Below, one piece after another: positions 56,309 through 64,000 of a stretch of DNA of 64,000 nucleotides. The DNA lies in contig OX377205.1 of NCBI GenBank assembly GCA_947396885.1, forward strand, positions 56,032,676 through 56,096,675, written 5' to 3'. The DNA is from Heligmosomoides polygyrus polygyrus. Taxonomy: Eukaryota > Nematoda > Chromadorea > Rhabditida > Heligmosomidae. Made by a program: the position numbers and the translations under genes. How positions within the stretch are numbered: position 1 is the stretch's first letter; every line of letters begins with the position of its first letter. The notes beneath the pieces are model-generated. The model was not told the DNA's origin and searched no databases. It was given only the letters and a program-made list of their open reading frames with translations.

Positions 56309-58644
56309 CTATTGCTGAACAACCTCTCTTTCTAAGAGCTGTAGTACATCAAACTTTTCCAATTTCTTCTTGAAACCTAAGCTGTTTAGATTGCAGAATT
56401 TCTGAAGGTAGAACTTCCAGCCATCGTGCAACTCTAGAGAACAAAAAGTTAAACAACCTGCTACAACAGATATTTGGAATACGTGGATAGTGCAAGCTGA
56501 AACCACCAGTACGCGCACTATACGACTTGAAAACCCAGTATTTGCTTGGTGATAGTTTTATGTCCTTACATAATATGCAAAAGCAAAATACCAGATCTGC
56601 TATCCTCTGCACTACAAACTTTTGAGCCCCAGTGCTTTCAAGCGATGTTGGTAATGCGGTTTGTGAGCATCATCAGAATTTACACGGGTTCCGTAGAAAA
56701 CCAATTTAGGTTTTCTGTACTCTTTCAAATTGCAAAATGTGTTTCCTTTTAGACGGGTTCAGAGCTTGTGAGTATTCAAGATGAGGCAAGACGGACGTTT
56801 TGCATAAGCGTGTAAGAATCACCCGGTTGCTCGAATGAATGTTGCGAAAAAGCGAGAACAGACCATAGTACGCCTTGCTCACCATACTGCTAATATGATC
56901 GGAAACGATAGCTTACACTCAATAATCACACTAAGATCTTTAGCCATAGGAATGGTTTTTAAAGTAGTTCCGTTAACGCTGTAATCCCTTGCTGGTTCAC
57001 GGCCGGTGTGCATGACAAAACATCTGTCGAAGTTCCCGCCAAATCCCACAACAAGCCATATTCTACCACTTTCAAAACAGTTCTCTCAAGTTCAGAACAG
57101 ACTTCGCCTGAGTTTTCACTGATGTAAATAATTAATAAATAACTAATAACTATAACTTGATGTCGTCAGCGTAAGTTTGCACTTCTACAGAATGCGAGGT
57201 AGGAAGGAATTTTGGAAGATCCATTATATAAATTAGGAAGAGTAACGGTGATAGACCACCTTGTGGGACACCGCTAGCACGATGAAGGCGAGGTGAGAAC
57301 TCGTTTTCACTTTAACCGTCATATGCCTATCACACAAATGCGAAGTAAACCATTTCAGCAAGTTACCATGATACTTCAACTTAAGTTTTCAACCATTTTC
57401 GAGTGATTAACTTTGTCAAAAGCCTTGGATAGATCTAGATAGATGACATCCATTGACATTTCCTGACTGAGAGCTACCTTCCAATCAAACAAGGTGTCAA
57501 CAACATTTGTAGTCGTCGAAAGTCCTGTGACAAACCCATGTTGCTCAGAAGGAAGAAGCCTGAACTTCTCAACCCACGGGAGAAGTTTCTGTCGAATAAT
57601 TTTTTTTACTTACTTTAATAGGTGTTGGAATAATGCTAACAGAGGGACGACAGTGAGACACTAATCGAGCATCAGTGTATCTTTCCAAATGCCTGGCACT
57701 TCACTGAACATCAAGTATGTGTTGAAAATGAATGTCAGAGGTTTAGAAAGAGAATCCGCATATTTTTAAGCACTATGGGAGGAATGCCTGATTCAGTAAT
57801 GGAAGGCTTGATGCGCTTGAGAATTTCGCAGACTCAGAAGGGTGAAAATAAACATCAGATAATCGTTGCACGGCTGTACTCAGACGAGGCATTCAGGTCA
57901 ATTGTATCCCAGTAGTAGAGGTGTCAGAATAGACACTACCAAAGAAGTTTCCTAGTGCAATAGCTTCACTTTTGTCAGTGCGACAACGGGAACCATCTGT
58001 ACCCATAAGACTAGGAATTCGCCCACCGGATTTGATTCTGCTTCTTATATAGAGGTGGAGCTTTCTCAAAGAATTTTAAGACACAAGTCGACGCTTCTTT
58101 TATGCACAAAACTTTCTCATGTGATGGTCAATGTCGAAACATACATTTTTGTAATGGCTGTCATGAAATGGGTCATCAGGTTTGAAAACTATACGTTTTT
58201 TCTGTCCGAGCAAACTACGTAAGTGCAGTGGCAGCTTGTCTTGTGCATAAGAACAGGTATTGAATGGCGCAAACTTCGCAAGAAGGTCATGTACAACAAG
58301 GCAAAATCTTCGGCAAAGGTCAGAAGTAGAATCATAATTTTGAAATAAACGTAACCAATCAACATCGTGAAAAGTCATATCTAGGGCGCAATAATCCGCA
58401 TTGAGGTAATCTGGTCTGGTAATGGGCCAAATAGTGTTTCGAGGTGTACAGAGTTTGAAAAGGGCCATGCAATGATCGGAGGTGGAGAGAGGAAGAAGAG
58501 TTACTACATCTTCAACAAAACTGTGGGATGTAAGGACGAGGTCGAGTGCCTTTTATTACATGGCTTGGTTACATGTTACTGAAGACAGCAATTCCTGAAG
58601 AATGTGAGCAAATGTGTAGAGGTGAAATCCTGAGCCTCTGTGCT
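56309..58644 (-). pseudogene. CR1 endonuclease end, reverse transcriptase and C-terminus
   Basis: Frame 58100-58468 (starting MALFKLCTPRNTIWPITRPD) follows the SDHC-type endonuclease end. The RT core, translated by hand on the minus strand, has GLVTGLSTTTNVVDTLF (near 57500), VIYLDLSKAFDKVNHSKM (near 57430) and TYADDI (near 57170). The RT catalytic pair is intact. The C-terminus has SARTGGFSLHYPRIPNICCS and LFNFLFSRVARWLEVLPSEI, typical of nematode CR1. Stops and shifts are numerous. Confidence 0.82.
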
Positions 58645-58657
58645 TTTCCACTCATTA

Positions 58658-59161
58658 GTGATAAAGGGTAAACGACGGTGTTACTCAATCCCTTCTGGGA
58701 TGCGCCAGCGCATTCTACTTCTACGGGATGTCGTGGAGGCGACATGAATGCGTATTTGGCCATACAATGACTTGCGGTGGCCAGCCGATGAACAAGTCAG
58801 CGCTTTATCCTTCCCAGACAAGTCTGGTACCAATTCTACGATCCCGGAGGGATGGAAGGCTTGTATGGCCTGGGCGGGAAATCCGAACCAGAAACCTGGT
58901 ATCGGGTGCACGCGGCAGTCGCGCCTCCTCCGCCTCCTCCGACTGCGCTACACTCGCCCTAACTAAATAACTAAATAAATAAATGATAAAAATAAACCTG
59001 TAACTGGAAAAATTGTTTGAAGCAATGCCGAAAAACAATAAAAGTTCACAAATATGATGCCGATGCTAAAGAAACCATCATTTTATCGATTCTTATCTCG
59101 CCAATGTTCTACTGCCTCACAGCCACGGCGCATTTCCGCTGGGCCTCCTCTACACGCGCCC
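58658..59161 (-). mobile_element. SINE, copy 2, with 13-bp target duplication
   Basis: The insertion is flanked by TTTCCACTCATTA at 58645-58657 and 59162-59174. The body (504 bp) contains the same tRNA-derived module as copy 1, with A box TAGCGCAGT and B box GGTTCGGATTTCCC on the minus strand. It ends in a CCTTTATC-type tail near 58660. Removing it rejoins the CR1 endonuclease at NNEWK. Confidence 0.9.
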
Positions 59162-59635
59162 TTTCCACTCATTATTAAGATTAAAGGCTCTAAGAACTAT
59201 CGAATTCTCGGAGAGTGCAAGCATTGACATGAGCTCAATAAGACTCTCGTCGTCACCACGAAGAGGGTTAGGGGGCCAGGAAATAAGTATGAACCTTAGT
59301 GGAGCCGAAGATCCTTTCGTGAACATGTCCACGCTCAGAACGTCAGCTTTGATGTTGGAATAGTGACTAACTTTTCTTGTGCAGAAGGTGTTATTGAAAA
59401 GGCAGCAAACTGCTCCTCCACTTTTCCCTCTCCTATTTGAACGGTAAATATCGTACGGCAATCTGTGAAGGATTTCCGGATTGGAGATGTTTGACAAAAA
59501 CCAAGTTTCTGTTACAAAAACAATATCTGGATTGTTATTGTAAAGAAAACCATGAAAGTGGTGCAGCTTCATCACGAGTCTTCGGGCGTTACGAAGATAA
59601 CAGGAGAGAGGAGCGTCGTTACCATGCTTCTTCAT
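59150..59635 (-). pseudogene. CR1 endonuclease domain, 5' part
   Basis: Frame: NARRLVMKLHHFHGFLYNNN, then IVFVTETWFLSNISNPEI (catalytic Glu in TETW), YDIYRSNRRGKSGGAVCC, and IVLRAFNLNNEWKG. The last segment normally reads GDFN, so the catalytic Asp is replaced by Ala. The frame is cut at the SINE target site, and the rest of the domain resumes at 58644. Confidence 0.85.
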
Positions 59636-59679
59636 GTGTTTTCCGACTGCCTCTTAGGCAGCTCAAAAATGTGCTTCAA

Positions 59680-60196
59680 TTACCTGCGATACGCCGCCCA
59701 TTCGAGCCTGCTCTTACCTGCATTCCGTTCTTTTGCCAGTTTCCTTAACTTGCAATCCACTTTGCGCTCTTCTGGAGTCATGCTCTTGCGCACAAACACG
59801 TCTTCGAAGCCAGCAAGAAGACATGCATTGGCTAGAGTAATGCTCCAGTGTGCCCTGGACGGCAGCACTACCTTGCACGACTTTTGTCAGGTCTGCCCAT
59901 CCGATAAACGTCGGAAGGACCGCACTCTATTTTAGCGCATCAAGCACGTCACAAACATTTCCAACCAGACCCTTATGACGTTCGTAAGCAGATACACTAT
60001 CACGGATCTCCTTGGCACCTGAAATGACTATGCTGCGCAATTTTCTCTCAGCTTCAGCTGCTTCGGAAAATGCCATTGAAATCTTCTCACAAGCAACGGT
60101 GAGCATTTGTGCAAATACAGGATCGCTGTTCCGCTCTGCGATGCACTTCATGAGATCTTGAAGCGTCTTCTGACGCAGCATCTCAATGCACAGCAT
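59680..60196 (-). pseudogene. CR1 ORF1-like region
   Basis: Frame 59927-60196 has a helical, charged pattern (ISMAFSEAAEAERKLRSIVI), and frame 59680-59868 has KSMTPEERKVDCKLRKLAKE. The latter resembles the basic C-terminal part of nematode CR1 ORF1 proteins. ORF1 proteins bind the element RNA. The two frames are separated by a shift near 59900. Confidence 0.6.
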
Positions 60197-60420
60197 ACCG
60201 AAGATGGATTTGGTGAAGGAGTCGTCGTAGATCCAATCATGTTCTGAGAGCTACCTCCAATGTCAGATTTACACCCTGACCTGGATATATTGTATTATTT
60301 GACCTGCTGAACCTTGTCGATAATGTCCTCACTGACTGAAAAGAATAGAAAAGATGGAAAAGAAAAGGCATATGTCCGCAAGTTAGAAATATGTAGAAAC
60401 AAAAAAGCAAACAAAACGAC

Positions 60421-60423
60421 GAG

Positions 60424-60462
<39 letters not shown>

Positions 60463-60785
60463 CTGCACTCATAGGTGCGCATAACTATGGAAACGTCGTC
60501 TACAAAGTTTGAAAAACAGATCCAGTACTGATTGAAAAAAATTGCGAGGAACAACAAAAAATTTCCTGAAAAAATAACAAAGGAGGAAACAAATCAAAAT
60601 GAAGAAACAAATCAAATCAAATTCGCAACTAATGTAGGGAGGTGAAATACTAAAAGAGTGCTCTGAATACATCTGTTCTGAAGCAGTAGAAAAATCCGCT
60701 TGTCCTTTCCCTTGCAATGCCTTTGTTTTACACTTGAAACTATGAAATCTACAGTAAATGTGATGGTGTGGTTACGAAGTCAGCT
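60421..60785 (-). repeat. LINE-like 3' tail with (TAAA)n, minus strand
   Basis: The plus strand shows about ten TTTA repeats at 60421-60462. On the minus strand this follows a short frame (60469-60717) ending FKLCRRRFHSYAHL. The arrangement parallels 53265-53577 and 63315-63780. Confidence 0.4.
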
Positions 60786-60806
60786 AGAGTTTATATATAT
60801 ATAGCA

Positions 60807-60840
60807 GCCGTCCGTGCGGCCTTTCGGCCGCACCGACGGC
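60807..60840. repeat. Hairpin at Helitron-like 3' end
   Basis: Arms GCCGTCCGTGCGGCC and GGCCGCACCGACGGC pair with one mismatch around a TTTC loop. Confidence 0.85.
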
Positions 60841-61179
60841 TTCTTGACGGCTTCGGCAATAACTTCTCATCATCAATCGTAGCTGCTACCTAGGTCACGG
60901 TTTCCTCAGGAAGAACACCTTAACTACGTCGATTAGGGCAAGTTAGAAAAAAGCGAAAAAATGGACGACATCCACAAAAACGCTTATTTGCTCAATATCG
61001 ATTGATGGCGATCGACAGTTCAAAAACGAACTTCAGATTCGTGTTCAGCGACCTCGACTACCCCCAGGGCTGAAGTTTCGTGCCGCTTGAACGCCATTCT
61101 CAAAAATCGATAATATCGATCGATATCGATTGCCCCCAACCCCCCCCCCCGTCAGTGATCATTTAAATGCCCAGGCACG

Positions 61180-61690
61180 ATTGCCGACGTGTACGGCACG
61201 TCTACGGCTCCCCATGCACGGTCGCCGACGTGTTCAGCACGTCTACGGCTCGCCAGGCACGGTCGCCGACGTGTTCAGCACGTCTACGGCTCACCAGGCA
61301 TGGTCGCCGACGTGTTCGGCACGTCTACGGCTCGCCATGAACGGTCGCCGACGTGTTTGGCACGTCTACGGCTCGCCGTGCACGGTCGCCGACGTGCTCA
61401 GCACGTCTACGGCTCGCCAGGCACGGTTGCCGACGTGTTCGGCACGTCTACGGCTCGCCAAGAACGGTCGCCGACGTGTTCGGCACGTCTACGGCTCGCC
61501 ATGAACGGTCGCCGACGTGTTCGGCACGTCTACGGCTCGCCGTGCACGGTCGCCGACGTGTTCAGCACGTCTACGGCTCACCAGGCACGGTCGCCGACGT
61601 GTTCAGCACGTCTACGGCTCACCAGGCACGGTTGCCGACGTGTTCGGCACGTCTACGGCTCGCCATGCACGGTCGTCGACGTGTTCGGCC
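61180..61690 (+). repeat. Minisatellite B array, 41-bp unit, about 12 copies
   Basis: Units of the form GGTCGCCGACGTGTTCGGCA followed by CGTCTACGGCTCGCCATGCAC. It is the same family as 34620-34936. Open frames through it (61130-61781) are artefacts of the 41-base periodicity. Confidence 0.93.
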
Positions 61691-61789
61691 ACTGTGCTGT
61701 GCCACTGCGCAGTGCCCCCACTCCAGTTGTGACGGACGGACAGACAGACACACACTTGCTCCTTTATATATAGTAGGATAGAATTACAA

Positions 61790-62285
61790 GGCAATCAGAG
61801 TTATGCAAAATAGTTAAAAGTAGAATAAACAGAAACGAAGAACAAGGCTAGGTAACAGATAAAGAAGGCTAGATACCAGAGCACACGAAACGTGAGGAAA
61901 ACGCCGCCACCCAAGATGAGCGCAGATGAGAGAAAATGACTATTGTCTATTGTGCCTATTGATTTGTCTGATGTGTTCGTTCTCAGTTGATGACAGCTGC
62001 AATTTGGACGTAAGTCACCTTCTGTTTGAGGTCACCTCGACAGATCCATCGGGATAAACATTGTTGCGCAAAATGATTCTACTGCAACAGCTGCTGTCAT
62101 TTAGTGGGTCTAGGTGCATGGATCCGCGAATGTGATAGGAGTGCGTCAAGACAAACTATCTATTGTAAAAAAAAACAACCGAGCAACAGTTGAATGAGGA
62201 CAAAACTAGGAGAAAGCTACAACATGCTTAGCAGCATAGTGCTCCACAAACCAGTTCTAGTGACTGCTTTCAAAACTCATTTCAG
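61790..62285. other. Spacer
   Basis: I recognise nothing here. Confidence 0.4.
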
Positions 62286-62475
62286 TTTTCATTTAGTTGC
62301 GCCTGCTCCGGTGCCCATTCATATTTTCATCGAACAATCTAGAGCTATAGAAATTGGTAAGCGTCTCGATGCACTGTTAACTGTCTGCTCGACTTTAATA
62401 GAGAATGGGTTTCAGACCCTCGAGCCGGCAGTAGAACAGTGGTTTACCTTCCAAATCACGCTTCGAAGCGAACAG
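62286..62475 (+). CDS. Possible isolated exon, unidentified
   Basis: A plus-strand open stretch begins after AACTCATTTCAG (or after TTTTCATTTAG ten bases later) and ends before the strong donor GTGAGA. It encodes a hydrophobic start (APAPVPIHIFIEQS) and an amphipathic helix-like region (IGKRLDALLTVCSTLIENGF). It has the signals and composition of a real exon. No partner exon or family was found. Confidence 0.35.
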
Positions 62476-62538
62476 GTGAGAAGAATTAACAATTGTATAG
62501 GAAGTCGCTCGTCGAGGTTGCTAAAGTCGGAGAAATAA

Positions 62539-63314
62539 GGAAGGGCCTCGAGTGCTACGAAAGCACAGGTTGCTCAACGTTGTTCTTTTGCTTGGAGACA
62601 TCACTGACCCACAACGTCATTCCAGCGCAGTTGTTACAGTGACCATGAAGCCTCACCGAAAATGTATCGGCAGCTTGAGCGGCTTATTTTTTCATTTTTC
62701 AATCTGGATATAAAATCATGAAAGTCTGAGCCCTGCGTCCTGAGCGTGATGCTGTCCAAAAGGCCAAGAGTTCAACTGTCGCAGCTGTAGCGCAGCCACA
62801 GACGCTGTTCATGAACGAGTAGAGACAGTCTTTCGTCCTCTCCAATAAAGGCTGCTGGTGATCTGAGCGGTTGGATTTTTACAGTATCACGACACCACGA
62901 GGGCAATGCACGCCAGACGCGGTCTTTGTCCGAGCCTCGAGTCAAAGCCGCCCACTCCTACCAGAGCAGAAGGTTCTCATTCTATTCTGGATTCTTTGCT
63001 GTTGAACAAGGTTTCTCTCCTTTTGTGGGTGGTCTTTGCCTCTTGTCAACACAAATGTGACACGTGGTTCCAGCTCCGGCTTCTAAAGGTCTCATAGGTC
63101 ATTCGAGTGAAAACGGTGTTTTAGAGCGCCTCGAAGTGTGACCCGGATGCCGAAGTCATTCTCTACTCTCGCGAGGACAACCCTGTCTGAGGTACTAGTT
63201 TGCTTTTGGCTTCAATCTCAAACGCAACTCTGCTCTGGTTTTGAAGTTTTCTTGGATAAAGAAGTTACTGAACACATGCATATATTCAGGGTGTTATCCT
63301 AAGCGCTGGCGTAT
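62539..63314. other. Spacer
   Basis: No gene was recognised. The 63-codon frame at 62906-63097 has no support beyond being open. Confidence 0.4.
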
Positions 63315-63780
63315 ATGCCTTCTATCGTTAACTGTTTCTTTGTAAAAAAGAGGTGGACGCAGCATTCACAGATGACACTCATTGATGACGAGTGTTTTGA
63401 TGATGATTCCACAGTATTATTAGGTCGAAGGAAAGTGAGACGAAATACCGCACTTCCCAAGATAGCACACCAACAGTTCTATACTCTGCGTCCCTCAGTA
63501 ACCAGAAGGGGTGAATATAAATTGTACTTCTCTAAGCCTAAGACCACGGTAAGAGCCAAATTTTTCACAGTTAGAGCAGGTTTAGCCTATCTACAACTTA
63601 GTAAGACTACCTCCCTCCCGGAATCCAAATACTCTTTCAAACGCATCGCAGCAAAACAAATTCTCTGTCCGGAGATATTTAGGAGCTACCTTTGTTTGTT
63701 AGTTTTGGTGTTTGTTGTGTTGCAATTTTATCTCACTCCTGCCTTATACAGAGTATTTCAATAAATAAATAAATAAACTT
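63315..63780 (+). pseudogene. LINE ORF2 C-terminal fragment with (AATA)n tail
   Basis: The 149-codon frame ends at 63764, directly before AATAAATAAATAAATAAACT. The segment AKFFTVRAGLAYLQLSKTTS followed by LPESKYSFKRIAAKQIL has the pattern of LINE C-termini, in which a short domain of the form 'FF-R...-LP-....S...FK..L' precedes the stop. The end also carries a hydrophobic stretch (LCLLVLVFVVLQFYL). It looks like a 5'-truncated LINE insertion. A host gene end is the alternative. Confidence 0.45.
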
Positions 63781-64000
63781 CTAAAGGCCTAGCGACAACT
63801 TCGCATGCTATGTCGTTGGTTGATCAATTACTCTCCTCTCCACCAAAATACTTTCCGCAGGCTTTTCGATAGCTCTTGTCTGTTGTATCGTTATTGCAGA
63901 TGCATATTTTACGGCACTGATTATGAATGAAGGCTAAGAGAAATTCCCCACAGGCATAAAAGGGTGAGTGAGCAGAAAGAGCGGTGTCGTAAGCAGCTCC
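63781..64000. other. Window end, unassigned
   Basis: Nothing is recognised in the last 220 bases. Confidence 0.5.

Larger units (their letters stand above)
56231..60300 (-). mobile_element. CR1-type non-LTR retrotransposon, interrupted by a SINE
   Basis: On the minus strand the order is ORF1-like frames (59680-60196), ORF2 endonuclease (59150-59635), the region before RT (58100-58640), RT with GVPQGGLSPLLFLIYIMDLP and TYADDI (near 57160-57260), and the C-terminus ending LQLLEREVVQQ at 56309. The order and motifs are CR1. The SINE at 58658-59161 sits inside the endonuclease, with a target duplication. Frameshifts are scattered. Confidence 0.88.
60801..61778 (-). mobile_element. Helitron-like non-autonomous element carrying a minisatellite
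   Basis: On the minus strand it begins TCCTACTATATATAAAGGAG (61778), next to GTGTGTCTGTCTGTCCGTCC. It then holds about 12 copies of the 41-bp unit and one 108-bp unit with the ATCGATCGAT core. It ends with a 15-bp-stem hairpin (60807-60840) followed by TGCTAT. The TC start, the 3' hairpin followed a few bases later by a CT-containing end, and the lack of inverted repeats or a visible target duplication all fit Helitron-type ends. The exact 3' end (CTAT, not CTRR) is not canonical. No Rep/helicase is encoded. Confidence 0.6.

Noticed and set aside
61130..61794. Open frames of up to 194 codons over the 61 kb array
   Set aside because: Same 41-bp periodicity artefact, with all three plus frames open at once.

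Overview
The window is eukaryotic and most likely from a TE-rich clade V nematode (strongylid or hookworm-like). The evidence is short phase-consistent introns with TTTTCAG-type acceptors, a focal adhesion kinase gene of the kind C. elegans calls kin-32, and nematode-style mariner, RTE, CR1, Gypsy, BEL/Pao and Helitron-like elements. The species call is inference. There is no operon, CRISPR array or rRNA gene, and no canonical tRNA was found.

The main host gene is a plus-strand FAK/PTK2 orthologue spread over at least 3025-35606. Its parts run in order: FERM F3 lobe exons (3025-3567), kinase N-lobe (3750-4358), kinase C-lobe with HRD and DFG motifs (15291-15945), a charged linker and the start of FAT (32850-33396), and FAT helices (35350-35606). 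All the junctions I could test keep reading phase. The first FERM lobes lie upstream or were not found, and the last FAT helix was not found with confidence. A second, unidentified plus-strand gene is supported at 49604-51699 by six phase-compatible exons.

The FAK introns are largely mobile DNA. Intron 4359-15290 holds a complete 9.1 kb Gypsy element (A, minus strand, 691-bp LTRs, TAGG target duplication). A 1321-bp fold-back element is nested in its reverse transcriptase. The interval 15946-32849 holds a truncated RTE (plus), a second near-complete Gypsy (B, minus, about 421-bp LTRs, GAAT duplication), a second fold-back element (27811-29070) and a long RTE copy (minus). Intron 33397-35349 is almost entirely a two-layer minisatellite plus a (CA)n tract ending in a Helitron-like terminus.

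From 36142 to about 46.3 kb lies a degenerate BEL/Pao element (minus; gag, protease, RT, RNase H, integrase, possible env) whose upstream LTR runs into a 200-base assembly gap. After the unidentified gene come a damaged RTE-type LINE (53.6-55.4 kb), a CR1 LINE (minus, 56.2-60.3 kb) interrupted by a SINE with a 13-bp target duplication, a Helitron-like element carrying a 41-bp minisatellite (60.8-61.8 kb), a possible isolated exon, and a LINE 3' end.

The points most worth a second look are: fold-back elements carrying tRNA-like Pol III promoter modules in both arms; the minisatellite-bearing Helitron-like family shared by 34.6-35.1 and 60.8-61.8 kb; an extra domain after integrase in both Gypsy families; a small BEL insertion with an inverted copy of flanking DNA at its junction; and the unidentified six-exon gene.
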